64,000 bases of DNA, taken from the NCBI GenBank assembly GCA_025352565.1, contig JANXTF010000038.1, positions 1-64,000 on the forward strand. Direction: 5' to 3'. This document shows, piece by piece, positions 38,340 through 47,441 of the stretch (positions are counted from its first letter, which is position 1; each line of letters opens with the position of its first letter). This stretch comes from Rhodospirillales bacterium (GTDB taxonomy: Bacteria; Pseudomonadota; Alphaproteobacteria; Acetobacterales; Acetobacteraceae). The translations under genes were made by a program, and so were the position numbers. The notes beneath the pieces were generated by a model, which was not told where the DNA came from, searched no databases, and was given only the letters and a program-made list of their open reading frames with translations.

Positions 38340-38896
38340 GCGCCCGCGGCCTGCTGCTGGGCGTCGCCCGCCTCGTGCGGTTCCGCGCCGATGGCTGGAA
38401 CCTGATCGCGGGCACACGCCAGGCCTTCCTCAACAGCCTGCCGCCGCTGCTCGCCTTCCCGGTGCTGAGCAGCCTGTGGACGGCGCTGCGTGGCGGCGCG
38501 GTCACGCTGGGGCTGATCGACCTGCTCGCGACGCTGGTGGCGCTGCTGGCGCCGGCGGTGCTGTCGGAGCTGCTCGCCCGGCGCTGGGGCCGCGAGGCGG
38601 AGTGGCTGCGCTACGCCGTCGCGTTCAACTGGTGCCAGTTCGCGGTCGCGGTGGGCGGCGCGGTCGCGGTGTTCGTGGCCGCCGGTTTCGTTCCTGCCGG
38701 AGCGCCGCGCGAGACGGCGGCCGGGCTCGCGCTGTTGGCAACCGCGCTGTACGCCCTGGTTCTGCAATGGTACCTAGTGCGCAGCGGGCTTCGGTTGGGG
38801 CGCTGGCGCTCGGTGGCGTTCACCCTTTTCGTCAACGCGGGCACCGGCATGCTGGCGCTGGGTCCCAGCCTGATCGCGGCGGGAGCGGCGCATTGA
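38336..38896 (+). CDS. Small polytopic membrane protein, function unknown
   Basis: A 186-residue protein with about five hydrophobic helices (roughly residues 22-40, 45-68, 92-115, 122-145, 160-182). No catalytic motif is visible. The start is TTG at 38336, overlapping the dapD stop as TTGA; no ATG or GTG fits and the reading frame uses GC-rich codons like its neighbours. Together with the next gene it looks like a pair inserted between lysine-synthesis and tRNA-modification genes. The pairing suggests a two-subunit membrane assembly, but this is inference. Confidence 0.68.
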
Positions 38897-39474
38897 GCCG
38901 GGCGGCCGGGATCGGTGCCGGGCTTCAGGCGGCCGCCATGTTGGCCTGCGGCCGACGCGAGGGCCTGGCCCTGCTCGCGGCCGAGCCATCCGACGAACTG
39001 GCCGCGGCACAGCGCAGCTTCTGGGCCGTGGTGCTGTGCCTGCCCGCCTTCGTGGCGCTGCACCTGCTGGACTGGGCGCAATCCGGGGTGCCCGCCCATG
39101 CTGCCATCGCCTTCGCGTGGGACCTGGCGAGCTACGCGGCCGGCTGGGCCGGGTTCGCGCTGCTGTCGCACATGATGGCGGCCCGCGTCGGCCTGCTCGA
39201 TCGCTGGCCGCGCTTCATAGCCATCTGGAACTGGTGCAACGTCATCCAGTACCTGATGCTCGTGGTGGCCGCCCTGCCGACCCTGCTGGGCCTGCCGGAC
39301 GCGGTGGCGCAAACCGCGTGGCTGGTGGCGATGGGCTGGGCGCTCTGGCTGGAATGGACCGCCGCCCGGCTGGCCCTCGGCATCCGCCCGCTCGCCGCCG
39401 CCGCGTTGGTCGGCCTGGACGTGACGCTGGGCCTGATGCTGGTCACGCTGAGTGCCGCCTACGTCGCGGGATAA
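38893..39474 (+). CDS. Second small polytopic membrane protein, function unknown
   Basis: A 193-residue protein with about five hydrophobic segments (near residues 38-58, 68-95, 108-135, 140-160, 168-190). Again the best start is TTG, at 38893, overlapping the previous stop as TTGA. The two neighbours share an aromatic FNWCQF / IWNWCN motif before a helix, hinting at a common origin by duplication. It overlaps the convergent truA by 16 bp. Confidence 0.68.
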   Translation: MSRAAGIGAGLQAAAMLACGRREGLALLAAEPSDELAAAQRSFWAVVLCLPAFVALHLLDWAQSGVPAHAAIAFAWDLASYAAGWAGFALLSHMMAARVGLLDRWPRFIAIWNWCNVIQYLMLVVAALPTLLGLPDAVAQTAWLVAMGWALWLEWTAARLALGIRPLAAAALVGLDVTLGLMLVTLSAAYVAG

Positions 39475-40247
39475 TCCGGGGTCCGGTCCGGCCCGAATAC
39501 GTCCGCGTCATAACAAACGCGGGTCAGGCACAACCCGTCCGGCGGCGCGGTCGGCCCGGCCGCCCGCCGGTCCAGCGCCACGAGGCTTTCGGCCACGCGC
39601 GAGGCCGGCCAGCGCCCCTCGCCCACCAGCTTCAGCGTGCCGACCATGTTGCGCACCTGATGGTGCAGAAAGCTGCGCGCCTCGGCGACCACGCTCACGA
39701 TCTCCCCGTCTCGCGTCACATCCAGGCGGTCCAGCGTGCGAACCGGGCTTTTTGCCTGGCACGAGGTGGCGCGGAACGAGGTGAAATCATGCCGTCCGAC
39801 CAGCGATTGCGCGGCTTCCTGCATCGCCGCATGATCGAGCGGGCGCTCCACATGCCACACCTGGCCCTGCCGCAAGGCGGGGCGCGGGCGGCGGTTCTGG
39901 ATGTCGTAGCGGTAGTGGCGGCCATTGGCGGAGAAGCGGGCATGCCAATCGCCCACGCTGTCCACCACCTCCAGCACCACCACGGCATGCGGCTTGAGGT
40001 GGAAGTTCAGCGCCTCGCGGATGCGCAACGGCGGCAGGTCGGAGGCGAAGTCGATCTGCACCACCTGCCCGGACGCATGCACGCCCGCGTCGGTGCGCCC
40101 GGCCGCGGTGGTCTCGAATTCCATCCCACCCGCGATGCGGAACACCGCCGCGTCCAGCACGGTCTGGATCGAGACGCCGTTGACCTGGCGCTGCCAGCCG
40201 ACGAAGCCCCGCCCGTCATATTCCAGCAGCAGCGCCACCCGCCGCAT
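39459..40247 (-). CDS. truA: tRNA pseudouridine(38-40) synthase TruA
   Basis: Modifies uridines 38-40 in tRNA anticodon arms. It is 262 residues. The N-terminus (VALLLEYDGRGFVGWQRQ) and the catalytic Asp in GRTDAGVHA (about residue 53) are clear, as is FLHHQVRNMVGTL near the C-terminus. The ATG at 40247 overlaps the fmt stop by one base (TGATG). It is the third gene of the run def-fmt-truA. Confidence 0.95.
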   Translation of the reverse strand: MRRVALLLEYDGRGFVGWQRQVNGVSIQTVLDAAVFRIAGGMEFETTAAGRTDAGVHASGQVVQIDFASDLPPLRIREALNFHLKPHAVVVLEVVDSVGDWHARFSANGRHYRYDIQNRRPRPALRQGQVWHVERPLDHAAMQEAAQSLVGRHDFTSFRATSCQAKSPVRTLDRLDVTRDGEIVSVVAEARSFLHHQVRNMVGTLKLVGEGRWPASRVAESLVALDRRAAGPTAPPDGLCLTRVCYDADVFGPDRTPDYPAT

Positions 40248-41188
40248 CAGCCGAGCTTCGTGCCGGTGGCGACCTGCCGCCCGCGCAGGAAAGCGCCCGC
40301 ATCCATCGGCGCCCGCCCCGGCGCCTGCACCCGGATAAGGCGCAGCACGCCCCGCCCGCACGCCACCCCGAGCGCCGCGTCGATGGTCTGCCCCGGAGTC
40401 TCCCCTGGTTTTTCACGGGGCGTCTCGCAAGGCGTGCCGCCGCCCGCCTCGGGGTGTGCCGCCAGCACCTTCAACGTCTCGCCGCCCAGGAGGGTGAAGG
40501 TGCCGGGCCATGGGTTCAGCGCCCGCACGCGCCGCGCCAGGATGGCCGCGTCCATCGACCAGTCGAGCCGCCCGTCCTCCCGCGCGAGCTTCGGCGCGTA
40601 GGTCACGCCGTCGGCCGGCTGCGGCACCGGCAGAGGCGCCGCGGCAAGCGCGCGAAGGATCAGCCGGCCGCCCATTTCGGCCAGCGCGTCGTGCAGCGCG
40701 GCGGCGGTGGTCTGTTCGGTGATCGGGGTGGCTTCCCGCAGCAGCATCGCACCGGTGTCGAGGCCGGCATCCATCCGCATGACGGTGACCCCGCTCTCGG
40801 CATCGCCGGCCAGGATCGCCGCCTGGATCGGCCCCGCCCCGCGCCAGCGCGGCAACAGGCTGGCGTGGATGTTCAGACAGCCGCGCCGGGGGGCGTCCAG
40901 CATCGCCTGGGGCAGAATGAGTCCGTAGGCCGCCACCACGGCGACATCGAGATCCAGCGCCGCGAAGGCCGCGTGCGCCGCCGCATCGTGGCGCAGCCGC
41001 GCCGGCGAGCGCACCGGCAGCCCCAGCGCCTCCGCCGCAAGCTGCACCGGCGAGGCGCGCACCGCCTGCCCACGCCCGGCGGGGCGCGGCGGCTGGGTGT
41101 AGACGGCGGCGATCTCGTGGCCCGCCGCGTGCAGCGCGCGCAGCGCGGGGACGGCAAAGTCCGGGCTGCCCATGAAGGCGAGGCGCAT
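40247..41188 (-). CDS. fmt: Methionyl-tRNA formyltransferase
   Basis: Formylates initiator Met-tRNA. It is 313 residues. The formyltransferase core has the active-site Asn-His-Asp set in [17 protein letters not shown] and [11 protein letters not shown]. The C-terminal OB-like tRNA-binding domain (after about residue 205) contains a local insertion rich in E/P/T ([20 protein letters not shown]) not typical of the family. It follows def by 3 bp and overlaps truA by one base. Confidence 0.95.
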   Translation of the reverse strand: MRLAFMGSPDFAVPALRALHAAGHEIAAVYTQPPRPAGRGQAVRASPVQLAAEALGLPVRSPARLRHDAAAHAAFAALDLDVAVVAAYGLILPQAMLDAPRRGCLNIHASLLPRWRGAGPIQAAILAGDAESGVTVMRMDAGLDTGAMLLREATPITEQTTAAALHDALAEMGGRLILRALAAAPLPVPQPADGVTYAPKLAREDGRLDWSMDAAILARRVRALNPWPGTFTLLGGETLKVLAAHPEAGGGTPCETPREKPGETPGQTIDAALGVACGRGVLRLIRVQAPGRAPMDAGAFLRGRQVATGTKLG

Positions 41189-41191
41189 CGC

Positions 41192-41719
41192 CTACAGGTC
41201 CTTCAGCCGAAGCTCCTTGGCCAGCCGGCGCATGATCATGTTGCGCTTGAGCGTGGACAGATGGTCGACGAACAGGACACCGTCGAGATGGTCGATCTCG
41301 TGCTGCAGGCAGGCCGCCAGCAGCCCCTCGGCCGACAGGTCTCGCTTGGCGCCCGCCTCGTCGAGGAAGCGCACGCGCACCTCGGCGGGGCGCGTCACGT
41401 CGGCGTATTGGCCGGGCAGCGACAGGCAGCCCTCTTCCCGCGTCGCCTGCTCGGCGCTGACCGCCATGATCTCAGGGTTGATGAGAACCATCGGCTCGCG
41501 CTTCTCGCCGGGCATCAGGTCGATCACCACCAGCCGCAGGCGGGAGCCGACCTGAGGGGCGGCCAGCCCGATGCCTGGGGCGCGATACATCGCATCGAAC
41601 ATGCGCGGCACCAGCGCGCGCCATTCCGCGGCGTCGGACGGCAGCACGGGCCGGGCGCGCTGCTTCAGCGACGCATGGGGCGCGATCAGGATCGGCAGGG
41701 AGGGCGGAGCGTCGGACAT
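41192..41719 (-). CDS. def: Peptide deformylase
   Basis: Removes the formyl group from new polypeptides. It is 175 residues. All three family motifs are present: GIGLAAPQVG, EGCLSLPG (metal Cys) and QHEIDHLDG (metal His pair and catalytic Glu). The ATG at 41719 is the start; the frame is open about 60 codons upstream without conserved sequence. It starts the def-fmt-truA run and is divergent from hsp20. Confidence 0.95.
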   Translation of the reverse strand: MSDAPPSLPILIAPHASLKQRARPVLPSDAAEWRALVPRMFDAMYRAPGIGLAAPQVGSRLRLVVIDLMPGEKREPMVLINPEIMAVSAEQATREEGCLSLPGQYADVTRPAEVRVRFLDEAGAKRDLSAEGLLAACLQHEIDHLDGVLFVDHLSTLKRNMIMRRLAKELRLKDL

Positions 41720-41764
41720 GGGCGGGATGTAGCCGGACCAGGCCCCTGCATCAACGAGGCCACC

Positions 41765-41793
41765 TTGCAAAGCGGAAGAATGCATCCAAAATA
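41765..41793 (+). promoter_or_regulatory. Possible heat-shock (sigma-32-like) promoter of hsp20
   Basis: CTTGCAA (41765-41771) resembles the RpoH -35 core CTTGAAA and is followed after 16 bases by CAAAAT (41788-41793), about 60 bp before the hsp20 start. The -10 is weak, so the call rests mainly on the -35 match and on the gene's family. Confidence 0.3.
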
Positions 41794-41854
41794 GGCAATG
41801 CTGGGTCGCCAGAACGGGGCCCGGCCTCCGCTTCGCTCGCTTGAGGGGGCCCGC

Positions 41855-42313
41855 ATGACCAGCCGTGTTTTCGCATCGCCTTTGTTTCTCGGCTTCGACC
41901 ATCTCGAGCAGATGCTGGAGCGGGCCGCGAAATCGTCATCCGATGGCTACCCGCCCTACAACATCGAGCAGGTGAGCCCGGTCGGGCTGCGCATCACACT
42001 CGCGGTCGCGGGGTTCACCATGGACGATTTGCAGATCACCCAGGAAGACAATCAGCTGGTGATCCGGGGGCGCCAGACCGATGACAGCCAGGGCCGCGTG
42101 TTCCTGCATCGTGGCATCGCGGCGCGGCAGTTTCAGCGGGCCTTCGTCATGGCCGAGGGCATCGAGGTAAAGGGGGCCTGGCTCGATAACGGCCTGCTGC
42201 ACATCGATCTCGCGAGGCCGCAGCCGGAAAACCGGGTGAAGACCATCCGGATCAGCACGTCGGGTGAAGCGGGCGCCACGATCGAGGAAGATCGTGCGGA
42301 ATTGCCCAAATAG
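41855..42313 (+). CDS. Small heat-shock protein, Hsp20/IbpA family
   Basis: A 152-residue holdase chaperone. The alpha-crystallin domain (about residues 30-130) shows YNIEQVSPVGLRITLAVAGFTMDDLQI and the closing GAWLDNGLLHIDLARPQPEN segment (the family's GxLxI-type motif). The C-terminal tail is acidic. The ATG at 41855, after a GAGGGGG site, begins the conserved MTSRVFASPLFLGFDHLEQ. A DUF1150 gene follows, an arrangement I recall as usual in alphaproteobacteria. Confidence 0.92.
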   Translation: MTSRVFASPLFLGFDHLEQMLERAAKSSSDGYPPYNIEQVSPVGLRITLAVAGFTMDDLQITQEDNQLVIRGRQTDDSQGRVFLHRGIAARQFQRAFVMAEGIEVKGAWLDNGLLHIDLARPQPENRVKTIRISTSGEAGATIEEDRAELPK

Positions 42314-42419
42314 TGCCTCATTAACACGTTGTAACGTCCAGGGCCGCATGATGCGGTCAAACCAGCTTGCCGGCGGCCGCGTTGCTGATACAGGGCGCAG
42401 TACCCGGATGGAGGCTTTC

Positions 42420-42677
42420 ATGAGCGTACAAGTCAATGCCGACACGAACGAGATGGCTCCGCCGATGGAGCCGGTCGACATCCGCCATCTCTCGACGGAA
42501 CAGCTCGCGCGCCTTGGCGTGTCGCAGATCGCCTACGTGAAGCCGATTCGGCTGAACGGGGCGCTCGCCTACGCCATCCACGCCGCCGATGGCACGCCGA
42601 TGGCGGTGGCCGGGGACCGCGACCTCGCGATTGCGGCCGTGATGCAGCACGAGATGCTGGCGACGCTGGTTCATTGA
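42420..42677 (+). CDS. DUF1150 family small protein
   Basis: An 85-residue protein. The core LGVSQIAYVKPIRLNGALAYAIHAADGTPMAVAGDRDLAIAA is typical of DUF1150. The ATG at 42420 is preferred over the one 12 bp earlier because GGAGG lies five bases before it. It follows hsp20 by about 105 bp and is likely part of the same stress response, perhaps as a partner of the chaperone; the biochemical role is unknown. Confidence 0.88.
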   Translation: MSVQVNADTNEMAPPMEPVDIRHLSTEQLARLGVSQIAYVKPIRLNGALAYAIHAADGTPMAVAGDRDLAIAAVMQHEMLATLVH

Positions 42678-42719
42678 TCCCCGGTTCCCGGCCATCCCCC
42701 GCCTTGACGCGCCGCTGAA

Positions 42720-43676
42720 GTGAGGGCGCGGTTCCTCGGCCCGCGCCGGGGAAACGAGGAGTCCGGCGCGAGCCGGGAAATCCTCGTCATCCGGCTGGGG
42801 GCGCTCGGCGACTTCGTTCAATCCTTCGGCCCGTTCGCCGCGATCCGCGCGCATCATCCGGCCGCCCGCATCACGTTGCTGACCACGCGGCCCTTCGCTG
42901 CTTTCGCGCGCGCCGCGCCCTGGTTCGACCGGGTGCTGATCGACACGCGGCCGGCCGTGTGGAACCTCCCCGGCGTGGCGCGGCTGGCGTGGCGGCTGCG
43001 CGCGTTCGACCTCGTCTACGATCTTCAGACTTCGGCAAGATCCGCGTGGTATTTTCGCCTCGCCGGAAAGCCGGCATGGTCGGGCGTGGCCGTCGCGTGC
43101 TCGCTGCCGCACGCCAACCCGCGCCGCGATTTCATGCACACGCTGGAGCGGCAGCGCGAACAGATGGCGATGGCCGGCATCGCCGCGTTCCCCGAACCCG
43201 ACCTCACTTGGCTCGCCGCCGCCGCCGCGCCCGCCTCGCCCGGCCGGGCGGTGCTGCTGATGCCGGGTGCGGCACCGCACCGTCCCGCGAAGCGATGGCC
43301 CGCCGAGCGGTTCGGTGAACTCGCATGCTTATTGGCGGCGGACGGGTTCGCGCCCGTGGTGATCGGCACCGCGAACGAGGCGAAGCTGGCGGCCGTGATC
43401 CAGGAAATCTGCCCCGCCTGCCTCGATCTCACCGGCCAGACCGACATCGCAGCCGTCGCGGCGCTCGCGTCGCGCGCGAGCCTGGCCATAGGCAACGACA
43501 CCGGCCCGATGCACCTCGCCGCCGCCATGGGGTGCCGCTGCGTGGTGCTGTTCTCGGCCGACAGCGACCCGGCCTTGGCCGCCCCGCGCGGGCCCGGCGG
43601 CGCCCGGCAAATCATCCTGCGCGAGAATGACTTGGCGGACCTGCCGGTCGCAAGGGTTGCGGCGGCGCTGGCCTGA
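42720..43676 (+). CDS. Glycosyltransferase family 9 (heptosyltransferase-like)
   Basis: A 318-residue GT-B enzyme of the lipopolysaccharide heptosyltransferase family. The N-terminal [43 protein letters not shown] and the C-terminal nucleotide-sugar site [26 protein letters not shown] are diagnostic. The start is GTG at 42720. It may build the inner core onto the Kdo made via kdsB elsewhere in the window, but the exact sugar is not determinable. Confidence 0.87.
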   Translation: MRARFLGPRRGNEESGASREILVIRLGALGDFVQSFGPFAAIRAHHPAARITLLTTRPFAAFARAAPWFDRVLIDTRPAVWNLPGVARLAWRLRAFDLVYDLQTSARSAWYFRLAGKPAWSGVAVACSLPHANPRRDFMHTLERQREQMAMAGIAAFPEPDLTWLAAAAAPASPGRAVLLMPGAAPHRPAKRWPAERFGELACLLAADGFAPVVIGTANEAKLAAVIQEICPACLDLTGQTDIAAVAALASRASLAIGNDTGPMHLAAAMGCRCVVLFSADSDPALAAPRGPGGARQIILRENDLADLPVARVAAALA

Positions 43677-43698
43677 CGGCATAGACCCTCGCCTCAGC

Positions 43699-43732
43699 CA
43701 AAACATCGGTTATGGCAAAACATCAGCTATGG
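43699..43732. repeat. 17-bp imperfect tandem repeat before thrS
   Basis: CAAAACATCGGTTATGG is followed directly by CAAAACATCAGCTATGG, differing at two bases. The second copy ends at an upstream in-frame ATG of thrS. It lies in the untranslated leader or at the extreme N-terminus, depending on the start used. Confidence 0.6.
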
Positions 43733-43743
43733 AGTGCCCGTTC

Positions 43744-45678
43744 ATGCCCGCGATCACCCTGCCCGACGGTTCCGTGCGCCGTTTCGACGGGCCGGTGACG
43801 GGCACGACCGTGGCGGCGGCGATCGGGCCAGGGCTGGCGCGCGCCGCCCTCGCGATGAAGCTCGACGGCAAGCTGGAGGATCTCTCGCGCACGATCGACC
43901 ACGACGCGAACATCGTGTTCATCACGCGGCGCGACCCCGACGCCCTCGACATGATCCGCCACGACACGGCCCATGTGCTGGCCGAGGCGGTGCAGGCGCT
44001 CTACCCCGGCACGCAGGTCACCATCGGGCCGTCGATCGAGAACGGCTTCTATTACGACTTCGCCCGCAACGCTCCCTTCACGCCCGAGGACTTTCCCGCC
44101 ATCGAGGCCAAGATGCGCGAGATCGTGGCGGCCGGGTCGCCGTTCCAGCGCGAGGTCCGCGACCGGGACGAGGCGATCGCCTTCTTCGAGGCGCGCGGCG
44201 AGCGCTACAAGGCCGAGCTGATCCGCGATCTTCCCCCAACGGAGACGATCACCTTCTACAGCCAGGGGGACTGGATCGACCTCTGCCGCGGCCCGCACAT
44301 GCGGACCACGGCCGATATCGGCTCCGCTTTCAAGCTGATGAAGGTGGCCGGCGCCTATTGGCGGGGCGACCACCGCAACCCGATGCTGTCGCGCATCTAC
44401 GGCACCGCCTGGCGCGACCAGAAGGAGTTGGACGCCTACCTGCTCCAACTCGAGGAAGCCGAGCGCCGCGACCATCGCCGCATCGGTAAGGACATGGACC
44501 TGTTCTCGCTGCAGGAGGAAGCGGTCGGCAGCGTGTTCTGGCACCCGAAGGGCTGGCGCCTGTACCGCGCCGCCGAGGACTACATGCGCCGCCGGCTCGA
44601 TGCCACCGGCTACCAGGAGGTGAAAACCCCGCAGTTGGTGGACCGTGCGTTGTGGGAGGCGTCCGGCCACTGGGACAAGTACCGCGAGCACATGTTCCTG
44701 GCCCGCGTGGACGAGGAAGAGAAAACCCTCGCGCTGAAGCCGATGAACTGCCCGTGCCATGTGCTCATCTTCAACCATGGTCTGCGGAGCTATCGCGAGT
44801 TGCCGCTGCGGCTGGCGGAATTCGGCGCCTGCCACCGCTACGAACCCTCGGGCGCGCTGCACGGCATCATGCGGGTGCGGGCCTTCACGCAGGACGACGC
44901 GCACATCTTCTGCACCGAGGCGCAGATCGCCGACGAGACGGTGCGCTTCGTGGCGTTGCTGTCGTCGGTGTACGCCGATTTCGGCTTCCCCGGGTTTCGC
45001 GTGAAATTCTCCGACCGGCCGGATGTTCGCGCGGGCGATGACGCCACGTGGGACCGTGCGGAAGGTGCCCTGCGCGAAGCGTGCGCGGTCGCCGGAGTCG
45101 AGTACGAGTTGAATCCGGGGGAGGGCGCGTTCTATGGGCCCAAGCTGGAGTTCGTGCTGCGCGACGCGATCGGGCGGGATTGGCAATGCGGCACGCTGCA
45201 GGTCGATTTCGTGCTGCCCGAGCGGCTGGACGCCGAATATGTCGGCGAGGACAGCGCGCGGCACCGTCCGGTCATGCTGCACCGCGCCATCCTCGGCAGC
45301 TTCGAACGGTTCCTCGGCATCCTGATCGAGCAATATGCCGGCCGCTTCCCGCTCTGGCTGGCGCCGGTGCAGGTGGTGGTCGCGACCATCGTGTCGGACG
45401 CCGACGAATACGCCGAGGAAGTGGCGGCGGCGTTGCGCGCCAAGGGGCTCGCGGTGCTGACCGATCTCGGCCGCGACAAGATCAACGCGAAGATCCGCCT
45501 GCACAGCCACCAGCACGTGCCGGTGATCGCCGTGGTCGGTCGCAAGGAGGCCGAGCAGCGCACGGTGGCGGTCCGGCGCCTGGGCGGCGAGGCGCAGGAA
45601 TTCGTGGGTCTCGACGCGCTTGTGGCGCGGCTTGCCGACGAGGCGCTGCCGCCGGATTTACGGCCAGGGGCCAAGTAA
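43744..45678 (+). CDS. thrS: Threonyl-tRNA synthetase
   Basis: Charges tRNA-Thr. It is 644 residues, full length. Domains in order: N-terminal TGS (about 1-62), editing domain with [14 protein letters not shown] and the [14 protein letters not shown] zinc/editing segment (about 65-225), class II catalytic core with [11 protein letters not shown] (zinc Cys), [28 protein letters not shown] (motif 2), [19 protein letters not shown] (motif 3), and the C-terminal anticodon domain. The ATG at 43744 was chosen over the in-frame ATG at 43729 because GGAG lies about ten bases before it. Confidence 0.97.
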   Translation: MPAITLPDGSVRRFDGPVTGTTVAAAIGPGLARAALAMKLDGKLEDLSRTIDHDANIVFITRRDPDALDMIRHDTAHVLAEAVQALYPGTQVTIGPSIENGFYYDFARNAPFTPEDFPAIEAKMREIVAAGSPFQREVRDRDEAIAFFEARGERYKAELIRDLPPTETITFYSQGDWIDLCRGPHMRTTADIGSAFKLMKVAGAYWRGDHRNPMLSRIYGTAWRDQKELDAYLLQLEEAERRDHRRIGKDMDLFSLQEEAVGSVFWHPKGWRLYRAAEDYMRRRLDATGYQEVKTPQLVDRALWEASGHWDKYREHMFLARVDEEEKTLALKPMNCPCHVLIFNHGLRSYRELPLRLAEFGACHRYEPSGALHGIMRVRAFTQDDAHIFCTEAQIADETVRFVALLSSVYADFGFPGFRVKFSDRPDVRAGDDATWDRAEGALREACAVAGVEYELNPGEGAFYGPKLEFVLRDAIGRDWQCGTLQVDFVLPERLDAEYVGEDSARHRPVMLHRAILGSFERFLGILIEQYAGRFPLWLAPVQVVVATIVSDADEYAEEVAAALRAKGLAVLTDLGRDKINAKIRLHSHQHVPVIAVVGRKEAEQRTVAVRRLGGEAQEFVGLDALVARLADEALPPDLRPGAK

Positions 45679-45718
45679 GTCCGGCCTGCCCTTTCCACTC
45701 CCCGCTCAGGGGGCGGGA

Positions 45719-45740
45719 AGCGGCCGGCAGGTCGCTTTTT
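45719..45740 (+). terminator. Rho-independent terminator after thrS
   Basis: A 7-bp stem (AGCGGCC with GGTCGCT, one G-U pair) closes a GGCA loop and runs directly into five T residues. It lies 40 bp after the thrS stop and ahead of infC, so infC probably has its own promoter in 45741-45825. Confidence 0.65.
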
Positions 45741-45836
45741 CACCAAAACCTTGCTTCCAGCAGCCTTGACACGTAATAAAGTCCCGCTTTCGTACTATTT
45801 TCGTGCGTAGGCGCCCAACCACCACAGGAGAGTTCC

Positions 45837-46373
45837 ATAGCCAGAGGCCCAATGCCCGCATCCCCGAACCGCGATGGTCCGCGCGTCAACGAGGATATCC
45901 GCTCCCCCACCGTCCGCCTGATCGACGAGGAAGGTGAGATGCAGGGAGTGATGTCCGCCCGCGAGGCCGTCCAGCGCGCCTATGCCGTGGGGCTCGACCT
46001 GCTCGAGATCAGCCCCAACGCCGAGCCGCCGGTGGTGAAGATTCTCGACTTCGGCAAGTTCAAATACGAACAGCAGAAGAAGAAGAACGAGGCCAAGAAG
46101 AAGCAAAAGGTCATCGAGATCAAGGAGATCAAGGTGCGCCCGAACATCGACGAGAACGACTATCAGGTGAAGATGCGCGCCATGAAGACGTTCATCGAGG
46201 ATGGCGACAAGGTGAAGGTCACCTTGCGCTTCCGCGGCCGCGAGATGGCCCACCAGGATATCGGCATCAAGGTGCTGGAGCGCATCCGGGGCGACATGGA
46301 CGCGACCACCAAGGTCGAGCAAATGCCGCGCATGGAAAATCGCCAGATGATCATGGTGCTGACCCCGCGCTAG
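45837..46373 (+). CDS. infC: Translation initiation factor IF-3, probable AUA start
   Basis: Binds the 30S subunit and checks start codons. The IF3-N (about 15-85, [23 protein letters not shown]) and IF3-C (about 90-175, with [13 protein letters not shown]) domains are complete. An in-frame ATG lies at 45852, but AGGAG at 45826-45830 is spaced six bases from an ATA at 45837. Starting there gives [22 protein letters not shown], matching the usual family N-terminus, and fits the rule that infC uses a rare start for self-control by IF-3. From 45852 the protein would be 173 residues; from 45837, 178. Confidence 0.92.
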   Translation: MARGPMPASPNRDGPRVNEDIRSPTVRLIDEEGEMQGVMSAREAVQRAYAVGLDLLEISPNAEPPVVKILDFGKFKYEQQKKKNEAKKKQKVIEIKEIKVRPNIDENDYQVKMRAMKTFIEDGDKVKVTLRFRGREMAHQDIGIKVLERIRGDMDATTKVEQMPRMENRQMIMVLTPR

Positions 46374-46377
46374 AAAA

Positions 46378-47343
46378 TTGCTGCGCACCGAATACGCGAC
46401 CGCCTCGCTTCCGGCGGTCGCGGCTTTCGTGGCAAGGCATTACGACCTTGCCGGATCGCTCGACTGCGCGCTCCTCCATCGCGGCATCAACGACAGTTAC
46501 GCCGTCCGCACGGCCGACGCAGGCTATGTGCTGCGGCTGAGCAACCACGCGCGGCGCGCGGATGCCGACCGCGCGGCCGAGACCGCGTTCCTCGCCTATC
46601 TGGACGCGGCCGGCCTGCCCGTCGCGGTGCCGCTGCCCGCGCGCGACGGGCGCCTCTGGAGCACGGCCGACATGCCGGAGGGACCGCGCGGCACCGTGCT
46701 GTTCCGCCATATCGAGGGCCGCGTGCCGGAACTGGACGATCCGGCCGATGCCCGCGCCCAAGGCATCGCGCTCGCCCGCATCCACGACGCGGCCGACCGC
46801 TACGAGCAGCGCGAGGCAGGCGCGTACCGCGTCGATCTCGAGCATCTGCTGTGCCGCCCGCTCGCCGCCATCCTGGCCCTCGGCCTCGCTCCCAGCGCGC
46901 TTGCGGACATCGCCACGCGGCTGGCCGCGATGGTGATGGCGGCGCCCGGCCTCACCCGCACCCGCTGCCACGGCGACTGCCACGGCCTGAACGCCCGCAT
47001 CCACGCCGGGCAGGCGGTGTTGTTCGATTTCGACGATGGCGGCTTTGGCTATCTCGCCTACGACCTCGCGGTCCATCTCTGGGCGCAGCTGTCCTTCGGC
47101 CGCCGCCGCCACGCCATGTGGCACGCCTTCATTGCGGGCTACCGCTCCGTGCGCCCGATTGCGCCGGCGGATCTGGAGGCCGTCCACCTGTTCGTGCCGA
47201 TCCGGCACATCTGGCTGATGGGCGAATACGCCGGCCGCGTCACTGAATGGGGCACCGAAATGCTGTCCGCCACATGGCTGAAGCGCGAGGTGGCCTTCCT
47301 TGCGGCCTGGGAACACGAGAGGCTGTCGCCGGGCCTTGTGTGA
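46378..47343 (+). CDS. Aminoglycoside-phosphotransferase/homoserine-kinase-like protein
   Basis: A 321-residue kinase-fold protein (APH family). The Brenner-type catalytic loop CHGDCHGLNARI (about residue 199) and the metal motif DFDDGGFGYLAYDLA (about 218) are intact, and the N-terminal lobe contains RGINDSYAVRTADAGYVLRL. E. coli YihE and type II homoserine kinases share this fold, so the substrate is open. The TTG start at 46378, four bases after the infC stop, lacks a clear ribosome site; no ATG or GTG lies nearby. Confidence 0.78.
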   Translation: MLRTEYATASLPAVAAFVARHYDLAGSLDCALLHRGINDSYAVRTADAGYVLRLSNHARRADADRAAETAFLAYLDAAGLPVAVPLPARDGRLWSTADMPEGPRGTVLFRHIEGRVPELDDPADARAQGIALARIHDAADRYEQREAGAYRVDLEHLLCRPLAAILALGLAPSALADIATRLAAMVMAAPGLTRTRCHGDCHGLNARIHAGQAVLFDFDDGGFGYLAYDLAVHLWAQLSFGRRRHAMWHAFIAGYRSVRPIAPADLEAVHLFVPIRHIWLMGEYAGRVTEWGTEMLSATWLKREVAFLAAWEHERLSPGLV

Positions 47344-47441
47344 CGCCGACCCCCAGGGCTGGAGGGGCGGAGCGGATTGCGCCCTTGCACGTTGAGCGAA
47401 ATTCTGGCCGGATTGCTCCAACATTTAGGGGAAATCGGACC

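Noticed and set aside
45766-45798. TTGACA ... TACTAT promoter for infC
   Set aside because: The -35 is perfect but the only -10-like hexamer is 21 bases away and matches 4 of 6.
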